Shown: piece by piece, positions 43,596 to 52,977 of the stretch
Numbering within the stretch: position 1 is the first letter of the stretch
How the letters are laid out: the number at the start of each line of letters is the position of its first letter
NCBI RefSeq assembly: GCF_020164495.1
Contig: NZ_JAIQYZ010000001.1
Coordinates: forward strand, 806,001-870,000
Source of the DNA: Psychroflexus lacisalsi
Lineage (GTDB): Bacteria > Bacteroidota > Bacteroidia > Flavobacteriales > Flavobacteriaceae
DNA length: 64,000 bases
Direction: 5' to 3'
Made by a program: the position numbers and the translations under genes
The notes under the pieces: generated by a model
What the model saw: only the letters and a program-made list of their open reading frames with translations
The model's database searches: none
What the model was told of the DNA's origin: nothing

Positions 43596-46500
43596 TTAAT
43601 TTAGAGTGAGATAATTCAGTGAGATAATGGTAACATTAAAGTCTATAAGTTGCTGTAAATACTCCAGCTTGATCTGTTGAGCTGTTTCCAGACTTTGTAC
43701 AAATCTGAAGAAATCAATTTCCCCATTCTTAAAAGATAAATTGGCTGTTTTGAAAATTTCATCGGCCACCTTAAGTTGACCGTTTTCGTAAGTGGCTAAA
43801 GTTTGATCTTGGCTGGAAAGTGAATTGATAAGCGTTCTTTGTTTTTGCTCCAGTTGGATTTTGGTTTCTTGCTGAGCTACAGCCATCATTTCATTTTCTA
43901 ATTGTCGAGCTTTAATTTTAGATCGATTTCCAAAAAATAACAAGGGAATATTCAGTCCTATTTGATAGCCTTCAAAGTTTTTGTCGATGCTGGAATTGCT
44001 TCGTATAAAGTAACTAGCACTTATTCCAGGTAACAATTCATTTTTAGCGAGTTGTTCACTTCGTTTTGCCTGTTGAGTCTGCAATTCACTTAATATGAAA
44101 TCGGGTAAATTTTCAATACTGTTCAGATTGTTTAAAGTAAGCCGGTGCGGAGTTTCCCCTTCAATAGTAAGTTCCACGTCAGACTGAACAATGGTTCTTA
44201 TTTGATTGGAGGCATTCACAAGCTCATTCCTGATTTTTACAAGCTGTGCTTCAATTTGCTTTTGTTTGGACTGGGCAGTTATTTTTTCCAGATAGGAAGA
44301 TTCCCCTTCTTCAAATTTTCGCCTGGCCATTCTGGAAAAATCTTTATAAATGCTATCCAGATAGCTGTAAATCTGAAGTCGCTCTTTAATAATCGAATAT
44401 TCCATATAACTGATTTCGAGATTTTTCAGCTTCATTCTCTCATCAATTGAATAATTGGTTGCAGCAAGTTCTGTAGTCACTTTATTCAATTTCAACCGGC
44501 TGTTATAAACCGTGGGAAAATCAAAATTTTGAATAATTCCCCACTGATATAAGGGGCGACTAGCAATCGGGTCAGCTTCAGATTCATCATAATTTTGATA
44601 AATCTGCGCTTTATCAAAGGTAAAGGCTTGTCCTTCGGCTGCTTCAGATCTATCTATATTGATTTTGGAAGCATTTAAGCCTTTGTTGTTGGCCAGCATT
44701 TCAGCTTTAAGCTTATCCAATTCAGGATTTTGTGCCTGACTTGAAAATAGGCCGCCAAGTCCAAAAAGTAGAACTAAAATTGTGGTTTTTGGCATTTTTA
44801 TTTTTTTAGATTTTCCTTCAAATATGTAATACAACACAGGCAGGATAATTAGCGTCAGTAGAGTAGAAGTGATAAGTCCGCCAATAACTACAGTAGCTAG
44901 CGGTCGCTGTACCTCGGCACCGGCACCTGTAGAAATCGCCATAGGTAGAAATCCAAGGGCTGTAGAACTAGCCGTAAGCAAGACAGCTCTCAATCGGTCA
45001 AGTGTGGCTTCTATGATGTTATCTTTATTGAGCTCCCTGTTGTCATTTTGCAGGTCTTTAAAATATTCAACTAAAATGATCCCGTTCAAAACTGCAATCC
45101 CAAACAAAGCAATAAACCCAACTCCTGCCGAAATACTAAATGGCATATCTCTTATCCATAGTAAAAAGACACCTCCAACGGCCGAAAAGGGAATGGCTGT
45201 AAAAATGAGTAAGGCATCTTTATAATCTCTCAAAGCAAAATAAAGCATGACAAAAATAAGGATAAGCACAATTGGTACAGTGATTTGCAAACGTCTGGTA
45301 GCGCTTTGTAGATTTTCAAACTGACCACCGTAAGTCATTGTATAACCCACAGGCAAAGACAAATTGTCTTCCAAGATCAGTTGAATATCTTCAACTACTG
45401 AAGCCAAATCGCGATTTCTTACGTTTACACCAACGACGATTCGTCGTTTGGTTTCATCTCTGGAAATCTTGGCAGGCCCTTTTGCGTAGATGATATCGGC
45501 GACTTCGCTTAACGGTATTTTGCCAGCGTTTGGCGTATCGATCACCAGGTTTTGAAGATCGGAGATGTCCTCGCGTTTATCTTCCTGAAGTCGAACCACC
45601 ATATCAAACCGCTTTTCGCCTTCAAACACAACACCTGTTTTTTTACCAGCAAATCCAGCGGCTATAATGTTGTTCAAGTCTTCAATATTCAGTCCGTAGC
45701 GTGCAATTTTAGACCTATTAAAATTCACTGCCATTTGTGGTAAGCCAACTATTTTCTCGACAGAAATATCAGCAGCACCTTCTACATCACGAATGAGATT
45801 TTGAACTTCATTTCCTTTGTCAGCTAGAATATCTAAGTCTTCTCCAAAGATTTTGATAGCAATATCCGACCGAACTCCTGTGATCAGTTCGTTGAATCTC
45901 ATTTCGATAGGCTGTGTAAATTCGATTTCCATCCCTGGGATCACGGTTAGCGCTTCTTTGAATTTGTTTGCGAGTTCTTCTTTAGTCTCGGCACTGGTCC
46001 ATTCATCTTTGGGCTTGAGGCGAATGATGACGTCAGAATCCTGCATAGACATGGGATCGGTTGGCACTTCTGCAGCACCAATTCTACTCACGACCTGTGT
46101 CACTTCAGGAAAATTATCCAGAAGTATTTTTTCTATTTCGCTGGTACGTTCAATAGTGCTCGAAAGGGATTTACCAGTTTTAAGAATAGGCTGGATCACA
46201 AAATCTCCCTCATCTAGTGTAGGTACAAATTCACCACCCATTTTAGTAAATGTAAACACAGCTAATGCCACAATGATCAAGGCAGAAATTACAACAGCTT
46301 TTGTATGATTTAAAGCCCAGCTAACTGAGGGGATATAAGCTTTTTTAACCTTATCTAAAATTTTAGTTGAGATATTTTTAGCTTTCAACTTTTTAGGGTT
46401 TAAGAATAGGCTACAAGCTACGGGAATCCAGGTTAGACATAAAAACATAGCTCCAATAAGCGCAAAGCCAAAGGTTAACGCCATTGGCCTAAACATTTTT

Positions 46501-47924
46501 CCTTCAACCCCTGAAAGAGAGACAATAGGAATAAAAACTATCAAAATAATAAGTTGTCCAAAAATGGCAGAATTCATCATTTTAGAAGCGCCTTTTGCGG
46601 CGATTACATTTTTTTCTGAAGTATAATCAGTTCCTGTTAAAGCTTTAAATCTCTCCGATTTCTGTAACATTTTGAAGGCAACAAACTCCACGATAATTAC
46701 CGCTCCATCTATAATAATTCCAAAGTCAAGCGCGCCAAGACTCATCAGGTTGGCATCGATGTTGAAAATATACATCAAGCTTATAGCAATAAGAAAACTA
46801 AGTGGGATAACAGAGGAAATGATCAGTCCAGATCTTATGTCTCCAATGAGTAAAGTCACAATAAAAGCAACGACCAGAAATCCTAAAATTAAATTTTCAG
46901 CTATTGTGGAGGTGGTTTTACCTATCAATTCACTTCTATCTAGAAACCCATTGATATAAACACCTTCAGGTAAACTTTCTTCAATTTGTTGGAGTCGTTC
47001 TTTTACAGCCGTAATCACAGCTTTGGAATCAGCATCCTTGAGCATCATGATTTGTCCAAGTACTTTTTCGCCTTCACCATTTCCAGTGATAGCTCCAAAA
47101 CGTCTGGCGAATCCGAATCCTACTTCTGCCACATCTCCAATGAGGATGGGAATACCATTTCTATTTTCAACGCTTATATTTCGGATGTCTTCCAGGCTTT
47201 TTACAAGTCCGTTACCACGGATGAAATAGGCTTGTTCTTCTTTTTCAATGTAGCTTCCTCCGGCAATACTATTATTTTTTTCTAAAGCTGTAAATACCTG
47301 TTGAATACTGATGTTGCTGGCTTGTAGTTTTTCAGAAGAAATAGCAACTTCGTATTCTTTAAGGAATCCACCCCAGGTATTGATTTCAACAATACCAGGA
47401 ATGCCAGAAAGTTGGCGTTTTACAATCCAGTCCTGGATACTTCTGAGCTCCATGACGCTAAACTCATCTTCATAGCCGGGTTTGGTTTCCAGTGTATATT
47501 GATAAATTTCTCCTAAACCTGTGGTAATAGGTCCCATAGTTGGAGTGCCAAAATTTTTAGGAATGGTTTCTTCAATATTTTTTAGTTTTTCCGCTAAAAC
47601 TTGGCGGGGAAGATAGGTGCCCATATCATCTTCAAAAATGACAGTGACTACTGACAGACCAAATTTAGACACCGACCGGATTTCTTTTACTCCAGGCAAA
47701 TTGGACATTTCCAATTCAACGGGATATGTGATAAATTGTTCCACATCTATGGTCGATAGGCTTCTGGAGGTAGTAATGACTTGAACTTGGTTGTTGGTAA
47801 TATCTGGAACAGCACCGACGGATATGTTGGTCAAACTGTAAATGCCAAAGCCTACAATAAAGCTTAGCATTAGTATGATGAAGAATTTAGACTTTAAACT
47901 AAATTCAATGACTTTAGTTAACAT
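43596..47924 (-). CDS. czcA: CzcA-type RND heavy-metal pump fused to outer-membrane factor
   Basis: 1442 residues. The first about 1040 are an RND transporter with 12 helices; its TM4 motif DFGIIIDGAVIIVE (Asp400, Asp406, Glu413) is the divalent-cation type (Czc/Cnr-like) rather than the Cu/Ag type. Directly after the last helix comes a signal-peptide-like segment (KMPKTTILVLLFGLGGLFSS, from Met1044), then about 380 residues of a TolC-like outer-membrane factor with long helices and QYGLN-type strands (GYQIGLNIPLLFFGNRSK). Such fusions are known in Bacteroidetes. With the adaptor it makes a full tripartite efflux complex from two genes. Confidence 0.93.
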   Translation of the reverse strand: MLTKVIEFSLKSKFFIILMLSFIVGFGIYSLTNISVGAVPDITNNQVQVITTSRSLSTIDVEQFITYPVELEMSNLPGVKEIRSVSKFGLSVVTVIFEDDMGTYLPRQVLAEKLKNIEETIPKNFGTPTMGPITTGLGEIYQYTLETKPGYEDEFSVMELRSIQDWIVKRQLSGIPGIVEINTWGGFLKEYEVAISSEKLQASNISIQQVFTALEKNNSIAGGSYIEKEEQAYFIRGNGLVKSLEDIRNISVENRNGIPILIGDVAEVGFGFARRFGAITGNGEGEKVLGQIMMLKDADSKAVITAVKERLQQIEESLPEGVYINGFLDRSELIGKTTSTIAENLILGFLVVAFIVTLLIGDIRSGLIISSVIPLSFLIAISLMYIFNIDANLMSLGALDFGIIIDGAVIIVEFVAFKMLQKSERFKALTGTDYTSEKNVIAAKGASKMMNSAIFGQLIILIVFIPIVSLSGVEGKMFRPMALTFGFALIGAMFLCLTWIPVACSLFLNPKKLKAKNISTKILDKVKKAYIPSVSWALNHTKAVVISALIIVALAVFTFTKMGGEFVPTLDEGDFVIQPILKTGKSLSSTIERTSEIEKILLDNFPEVTQVVSRIGAAEVPTDPMSMQDSDVIIRLKPKDEWTSAETKEELANKFKEALTVIPGMEIEFTQPIEMRFNELITGVRSDIAIKIFGEDLDILADKGNEVQNLIRDVEGAADISVEKIVGLPQMAVNFNRSKIARYGLNIEDLNNIIAAGFAGKKTGVVFEGEKRFDMVVRLQEDKREDISDLQNLVIDTPNAGKIPLSEVADIIYAKGPAKISRDETKRRIVVGVNVRNRDLASVVEDIQLILEDNLSLPVGYTMTYGGQFENLQSATRRLQITVPIVLILIFVMLYFALRDYKDALLIFTAIPFSAVGGVFLLWIRDMPFSISAGVGFIALFGIAVLNGIILVEYFKDLQNDNRELNKDNIIEATLDRLRAVLLTASSTALGFLPMAISTGAGAEVQRPLATVVIGGLITSTLLTLIILPVLYYIFEGKSKKIKMPKTTILVLLFGLGGLFSSQAQNPELDKLKAEMLANNKGLNASKINIDRSEAAEGQAFTFDKAQIYQNYDESEADPIASRPLYQWGIIQNFDFPTVYNSRLKLNKVTTELAATNYSIDERMKLKNLEISYMEYSIIKERLQIYSYLDSIYKDFSRMARRKFEEGESSYLEKITAQSKQKQIEAQLVKIRNELVNASNQIRTIVQSDVELTIEGETPHRLTLNNLNSIENLPDFILSELQTQQAKRSEQLAKNELLPGISASYFIRSNSSIDKNFEGYQIGLNIPLLFFGNRSKIKARQLENEMMAVAQQETKIQLEQKQRTLINSLSSQDQTLATYENGQLKVADEIFKTANLSFKNGEIDFFRFVQSLETAQQIKLEYLQQLIDFNVTIISLNYLTLN

Positions 47925-47957
47925 GTATATTGAATTTGAATGATGATAAAAAGGAAA

Positions 47958-48350
47958 TTAAATCGTCATTAAAGCCTTTGGTGGCTTAAGAATATCAGTA
48001 GAATGTAAGGTTGAAAAGCAATCTTTATAATTGAAATTTCTAGTTGATAAAATTTCAATATGAATTGGGAGAAAATGAACTAATTCTGGTGTGGTAAAAT
48101 AAATCGTGCTCGCAAATGAAATTAAATCCTGGAAAGGTAAATTTTCATGTTCTTTATGCTCATCAGAATGGGCTTCTTTCTGGCTGCCATAATGCAAATC
48201 TAAAAATTCATTGAATGAATTTTTGTAGTCTGTTTTATGGAATTGATAATGGTCTATTAAATTATAAAAACTGGATATATTACTGGTATTCATACCAAAG
48301 GACTGAATAGTAAACAAAAGAATAAATAGGTATGAAAAGATTTTACTCAT
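47958..48350 (-). CDS. Small exported His-rich protein heading the metal-efflux operon
   Basis: 130 residues with an N-terminal signal-like helix (KIFSYLFILLFTIQSFGM). The mature part has LIDHYQFHKTDYKNSFNEFL, then HYGSQKEAHSDEHKEHENLP with His at 53, 61, 65 and 68. Similar His-rich proteins precede CzcA genes in other flavobacteria; they have no name. A periplasmic metal-binding or sensing role is inferred from the histidines and position. It is 33 bases upstream of the pump gene and directly behind the -7 element and paired CTTAAG motif. Confidence 0.78.
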   Translation of the reverse strand: MSKIFSYLFILLFTIQSFGMNTSNISSFYNLIDHYQFHKTDYKNSFNEFLDLHYGSQKEAHSDEHKEHENLPFQDLISFASTIYFTTPELVHFLPIHIEILSTRNFNYKDCFSTLHSTDILKPPKALMTI

Positions 48351-48355
48351 AATGA

Positions 48356-48363
48356 CAAATGTA
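48356..48363 (-). promoter_or_regulatory. -7 element of the metal-efflux operon
   Basis: TACATTTG on the minus strand, an exact match, ending 5 bases before the ATG at 48350. The -33 TTG is absent and the paired CTTAAG motif occupies that place, as expected for an activated promoter. Confidence 0.45.
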
Positions 48364-48383
48364 GCTAATTTTTAAAAGGTCTG

Positions 48384-48402
48384 TCTTAATTTAAGCTTAA
48401 GT
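48384..48402 (-). promoter_or_regulatory. Paired CTTAAG motif before the metal-efflux operon
   Basis: TCTTAATTTAAGCTTAAGT on the plus strand: CTTAAT and CTTAAG blocks 5 bases apart (11-base period), 20 bases upstream of the -7 element. It matches the motif at 40355-40373 at 15 of 19 positions. Confidence 0.5.
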
Positions 48403-48616
48403 ATAAAATTGATACCAATCTATTCAAATTCAGATCAGTTTTCAATAAGTGAATGAACACTGGCTTTTTTTTGATAAACCCAACTTATGCTCTTCAATTT
48501 CATTAATAATCACGTTTCATACATTTAATATCTATCCAGAAGTACTTATCCTTAAAGTCATGCTAAAGTTATTTGTAAATTTTTATTTAAAAAAATAAGA
48601 CATGGTTGGAATTGCT

Positions 48617-48624
48617 TAATTTTG
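48617..48624 (+). promoter_or_regulatory. -7 element of the OstA-like gene
   Basis: TAATTTTG, exact TAnnTTTG match, 17 bases before the TTG codon at 48642. It lies inside the longer frame starting at 48606. Confidence 0.4.
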
Positions 48625-48641
48625 TATCTAAATTTTATAAT

Positions 48642-50345
48642 TTGAAATACTTTTTCTTAATATTCTCTTTTCTCATAGTAACTAATTTAATGTTTTCCCA
48701 GGAAGGAAAAAAAATTGACTTCACTAGCGATAGGAGTCGTGTAGATCAGGAAAATTATCCAGATGCTTTTGTTTTATCAAAAGTAAAAAATCAAGTATAT
48801 TTTATTCATGAAGGTATTGAAGTGTGGTGTGATAGGGCGATCTTTTACCAGATGGATTCTTTTTTCAGAGCTTTTGGAAATGTAAGAATGAAGCAGGGCG
48901 ATACCATCAATATGACAAGTAAGTACGCTGAATATAATGGTAATACCCAGTTCGCATTTGCTAGTGAAGACGTGGTTTTAACCACACCAAGTAATAAGCT
49001 AACCACAGATTCTTTGTTTTTTAACAGGGTTAAGCAAGAAGCCTTTTACCGCAGCGGTGGGAAAGTTCAGGATTCTGCATCGACCATTACCAGCATAAGG
49101 GGAAGATATTTTATGAATCAAGAAAAATTTTCTTTTAAACAGAATGTAAAAGTCAGAAATCCAGAATATGATATTGATTCTGAAAATTTAGATTTTTATT
49201 CTGAAGAAGGTCATGCTTATTTATACGGACCTTCCACAATTACCAGCGAAACAAGTGTTGTTTATTGTGAGCGTGGTTTTTATGATACAAGAAATGACAA
49301 CGGGTTTTTTGTAAAAAATTCCAAAGTTGATTATGAAAATCGAAAACTAGAAGGCGACAGTATATTTTTTGACAGACCTAGTGGATTTGCTTCAGCTACC
49401 AATAATATAAAGATTACAGATACTATAAACCAGTCGCTTATTACTGGTCATTATGCAGAGGTGTTCAGAAAAAAGGATTCTTTATTTATAACTAAAAATC
49501 CAATAGTAGCTATCAAACAGGAGAAAGATTCTGTTTACCTGGCTAGTGATACATTGCTCGTGACCGGCGAAGTAGATAATAGAGATATAAGAGCTTATTA
49601 TGACGCGAGAATATTCAAATTTGATCTGAGCGGCAAAGCTGACTCCATTCACAGTAGTGAAAAAACCGGATTGACCAAACTGATAAGAAATCCAGTTTTA
49701 TGGTCTGGAGAGAGTCAAATCACTGGAGATACTATACATCTAATTAGCAATACTGAAACTGAAAAACTAGATTCTCTTAGAGTTTTTGAAAATTCCTTTA
49801 TGATTCAAAAAGATTCTATCGAAGGTTATAATCAAATCAAGGGAAAGGAACTTTACGGACTTTTTGAAAACAATGAGATCTATGAGGTGGATATCATTAA
49901 AAACACAGAATCTTTGTTTTATGTAAGAGATGATAGTTCCGATCTTGTAGGAATTGATAAATCCCTATCGGCAAAAATCAAAATTCTCCTGGAAGAGCAA
50001 GAGATTCTTGATGTGACTTATTACAATAATGTGGATTCAAAGACTTTTCCAAGTTCTCAATTTCCAGAAAACTCCAAAGAATTGAAAGGCTTCAGTTGGC
50101 GAGGAGAAGAAAGGCTTACAAGCAAAGCTGATTTATTAAAAGGTAGGGAGCGACCAGTTTTACCTAAAATAAAGGGAATAAAAGATCCAGAAATTTATGA
50201 GGATTTTTTTGAAGGTATGGATGAATTAAATTCAAATTCTAATTTGAAAAATTCCACTCTGAAAAATATTAAAGAAAATACTCCACCAAAAGCACTTGAG
50301 AAATCACCAAAGCCTAAAACTATAAAACCAATTGATGAAGAGTGA
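48642..50345 (+). CDS. OstA-like protein (LptA/LPS-transport beta-jellyroll)
   Basis: 567 residues from the TTG at 48642, which gives the signal peptide MKYFFLIFSFLIVTNLMFSQ; the longest frame starts at TTG 48606 but includes the promoter element. The body has OstA/LptA-type beta-jellyroll repeats of the V-Y-F-I-x-E-G and A-x-Y kind (NQVYFIHEGIEVWCDRAIFY; NMTSKYAEYNGNTQFAFASE; SENLDFYSEEGHAYLYGPST) and a Pro/Lys-rich tail after about residue 530. OstA-like proteins take part in lipopolysaccharide transport to the outer membrane. The 3' end overlaps the aminotransferase start by 11 bases. Confidence 0.85.
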   Translation: MKYFFLIFSFLIVTNLMFSQEGKKIDFTSDRSRVDQENYPDAFVLSKVKNQVYFIHEGIEVWCDRAIFYQMDSFFRAFGNVRMKQGDTINMTSKYAEYNGNTQFAFASEDVVLTTPSNKLTTDSLFFNRVKQEAFYRSGGKVQDSASTITSIRGRYFMNQEKFSFKQNVKVRNPEYDIDSENLDFYSEEGHAYLYGPSTITSETSVVYCERGFYDTRNDNGFFVKNSKVDYENRKLEGDSIFFDRPSGFASATNNIKITDTINQSLITGHYAEVFRKKDSLFITKNPIVAIKQEKDSVYLASDTLLVTGEVDNRDIRAYYDARIFKFDLSGKADSIHSSEKTGLTKLIRNPVLWSGESQITGDTIHLISNTETEKLDSLRVFENSFMIQKDSIEGYNQIKGKELYGLFENNEIYEVDIIKNTESLFYVRDDSSDLVGIDKSLSAKIKILLEEQEILDVTYYNNVDSKTFPSSQFPENSKELKGFSWRGEERLTSKADLLKGRERPVLPKIKGIKDPEIYEDFFEGMDELNSNSNLKNSTLKNIKENTPPKALEKSPKPKTIKPIDEE

Positions 50346-51531
50346 TTTTTTAGAATATCAGGCTCAAACGACTCCTCATCCTCTTGGTATGGAAGTGAGT
50401 CATGCTGAGGGATCTTTTATATATACAACCGACGGTAAACAATACTTAGATTTTGTTGCTGGAGTATCAGCCTGCGGTCTTGGTCATAGGCATCCATTAG
50501 TTATTAAAGCGATCAAAGATCAACTCGACAAATACATGCATGTAATGGTGTATGGTGAATATATCCAATCTCCTGCAGTTGATTTTACAAAACTGTTGGC
50601 AGAGCATTTGCCAGAACCTTTATCACAGACTTATCTCGTTAATAGTGGAACTGAAGCTATTGATGGAGCAATGAAGTTAGCCAGAAGAGCTACAGGAAGA
50701 AGTCAAATTATTGCGGCCAGAAATTGCTATCATGGTAATTCTTATGGAGCTTTAAGTTTAATGGATTATGAAGAACGTATCGCTCCATTTCGACCTTTAG
50801 TTGGAGACATCACTCACATTCAGTTTAATACAGAAACCTGCCTAGATGTCATTACAAAAAACACGGCAGCTGTCATCTTGGAAACCATTCAGGGAGGTGC
50901 AGGTTTTATTGTACCAAAAACCGATTACCTGAAAAAGATAAAACAACGGTGTGAAAACGTTGGTGCTTTATTAATTCTGGATGAAATTCAGCCAGGATTT
51001 GGAAGAACCGGTAAGCTTTTCGGTTTTGAGCATTTTGACATTGTTCCAGATATTTTAGTGATAGGAAAAGCTATGGCCTCTGGTTTGCCTGTTGGAGCTT
51101 TTACAGCCTCTAAAACTTTGATGAGTTTACTAAGCGACAAACCAAAACTCGGCCATATTACTACCTTCGGTGGAAACCCTGTAATTGCTTCTGCATGTAA
51201 GGCCACTCTGGAAGTTTTGACAACAACGAGCATCATTCAAGATATTGAAAAGAAGGAAAAGTTATTCAGAAAACTACTTTCACATCAGTTGATTACTGAA
51301 ATAAGAGGGATGGGATTAATGTTAGCTCCAATATTCAAAACCTCGGATATTGCTAATCATTTGGTTTTGGAAGCTAAAGAAAGAGGCCTTATTTTGTTTT
51401 GGTTACTTTACGAAAATAAAGCGGTGAGAATATCCCCACCTTTAACTATATCTGAAGAAGAAATAGCCCAAGGCTGTGGCATTATAATTGATATATTGGA
51501 TTCATATTCAAAATCCAAAATAAGTGAATAA
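50335..51531 (+). CDS. Class III PLP-dependent aminotransferase
   Basis: 398-residue fold-type I aminotransferase of the acetylornithine/4-aminobutyrate group. DFVAGVSACGLGHRHP (cofactor/substrate region), NSGTEAIDGAMKLARRATGR, AILETIQGGAGFIVPK, LLILDEIQPGFGRTGK carrying the conserved Asp-Glu, and the PLP Lys in DILVIGKAMASGLPVGAF. Substrate cannot be named. The frame could begin with TTG at 50332; the adjoining ATG at 50335 is preferred. It overlaps the OstA-like gene by 11 bases, implying coupled translation. Confidence 0.9.
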   Translation: MKSDFLEYQAQTTPHPLGMEVSHAEGSFIYTTDGKQYLDFVAGVSACGLGHRHPLVIKAIKDQLDKYMHVMVYGEYIQSPAVDFTKLLAEHLPEPLSQTYLVNSGTEAIDGAMKLARRATGRSQIIAARNCYHGNSYGALSLMDYEERIAPFRPLVGDITHIQFNTETCLDVITKNTAAVILETIQGGAGFIVPKTDYLKKIKQRCENVGALLILDEIQPGFGRTGKLFGFEHFDIVPDILVIGKAMASGLPVGAFTASKTLMSLLSDKPKLGHITTFGGNPVIASACKATLEVLTTTSIIQDIEKKEKLFRKLLSHQLITEIRGMGLMLAPIFKTSDIANHLVLEAKERGLILFWLLYENKAVRISPPLTISEEEIAQGCGIIIDILDSYSKSKISE

Positions 51532-51610
51532 CTTGTGGATAACATTTTTAAAAATTCTATTCTTTATTGAGTAAAGACGTTTACCTTAACCTAAAATTAA
51601 ATCATTTTAT

Positions 51611-52972
51611 ATGCAACTAGGATCCTCTCACAACGAAGACTTCGATTTTCCTATAGAGAAATTTGAAATGATGCTAAAAACCAATGAGGTCTTATTTTTT
51701 GACGCTGCAGAATTTGAGAATATTATAGGTCATTATATCGATAGTGGAAGGTTAGCATTGGCCAAAAAAGCTATCAAACTTGCATTGGATCAGCACCCAA
51801 AATCCGTCAATTTACTTTTGATGAAAGCTGAGCTTTTTACATTTGAAGATAAGTTTGAGAAGGCTATGGAGTTACTAGAGCGCCTTAAAGCTTTAGAGCC
51901 CAATAATGAAGAAATTTATATCTTGATTGCGAATATATATTCAAAACAAGATCTTTATTTTGATGCTATTGAAATTTTAAAAGAGGCTCTGGATTTTGCA
52001 GACGATCTTATTGAAATACATAGCATAATGGGTATGGAGTATCTATTTCTTGAAGATTTTGAAAATGCCAAAGAAAGTTACATACAATGTCTGGAGAATG
52101 ATGAAAATGACTATACAGCCCTCTACAATATTATTTATTGTTTCGATTTTTTAGATCAAAATGAAGAAGCTATAGTTTTTCTAAAAGATTTTTTAGATCG
52201 CCAACCTTACTGTGAAGTCGCTTGGCATCAATTAGGTAAAATATATTTTGAAAATAAACAATATGAAAAAGCTCTTGAGGCTTTTGATTTTGCGATTATT
52301 TCAGATGATTATTTTATTGGAGCTTATCTCGAAAAAGGTAAAGTCTTAGAAAGATTAAGTCGTTACAAAGAAGCAATAGAGTGTTACACATTGACCCTTC
52401 AGATAGATGACCCGACTGCTTTTGCTTACTTGAGAATAGGTAAGTGTTTTTTGAAGCTCAATGATCCAGAAAAAGCTCTAAAACATTACAAAAAAGCATT
52501 ACATGAAGATCCGCTCCTAGATAAAGTATGGTTAGCCCTATCAGACTATCATGTGAAAATCAAGGATTATAAAAAAGCGCTTTACTACATTAATAAGGCT
52601 ATCAACATAGATGAAGAAAATGTTTTGTACTGGAAGCATTTTGCTATCATCAATTTGGAGTTGGACAATATCAAAGACTCTGCTTTTGGTTTCAAAAAAA
52701 GCTTAGAGCTGGGTAATTACGAACTAGAAACTTGGATTACACGTTTGGATATTCTTATCGATCTAAAGCATTTTGAGGATGCACTGCAAACTCTTAAACA
52801 TGCTGAAGACTTTTTCCCTCACTTTGCAGAATTAGAATACAGATATGCAGGAATTTATTTTGAACTTGGTGAATTAGAAGATTCCAAAGACCACTATGAA
52901 AAGGCATTTTTCCTAGATCCTAACTACAGTTATATAATGAAGGATTTGTTTCCAAAGTTTAATTTGGACTGA
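51611..52972 (+). CDS. Tetratricopeptide-repeat protein
   Basis: 453-residue cytoplasmic TPR protein, no signal peptide. At least ten TPR units can be followed from about residue 55 to the end, with consensus W/L-x-x-L/G-Y/A/S pattern (for example AWHQLGKIYFENKQYEKALE; KVWLALSDYHVKIKDYKKAL; LEYRYAGIYFELGELEDSKD). TPRs scaffold protein complexes; the partners are unknown. The gene begins 79 bases after the aminotransferase and ends 5 bases before the convergent methyltransferase. Confidence 0.9.
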   Translation: MQLGSSHNEDFDFPIEKFEMMLKTNEVLFFDAAEFENIIGHYIDSGRLALAKKAIKLALDQHPKSVNLLLMKAELFTFEDKFEKAMELLERLKALEPNNEEIYILIANIYSKQDLYFDAIEILKEALDFADDLIEIHSIMGMEYLFLEDFENAKESYIQCLENDENDYTALYNIIYCFDFLDQNEEAIVFLKDFLDRQPYCEVAWHQLGKIYFENKQYEKALEAFDFAIISDDYFIGAYLEKGKVLERLSRYKEAIECYTLTLQIDDPTAFAYLRIGKCFLKLNDPEKALKHYKKALHEDPLLDKVWLALSDYHVKIKDYKKALYYINKAINIDEENVLYWKHFAIINLELDNIKDSAFGFKKSLELGNYELETWITRLDILIDLKHFEDALQTLKHAEDFFPHFAELEYRYAGIYFELGELEDSKDHYEKAFFLDPNYSYIMKDLFPKFNLD

Positions 52973-52977
52973 TATAC

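Noticed and set aside
44145-47285. Several plus-strand frames inside the RND pump gene
   Set aside because: All lie antisense to a strongly conserved gene and have low-complexity translations.
32919-48350. Genomic island or recent transfer for the metal and redox operons
   Set aside because: No tRNA, integrase, repeat boundary or visible change in base composition was found; the region may be ancestral.
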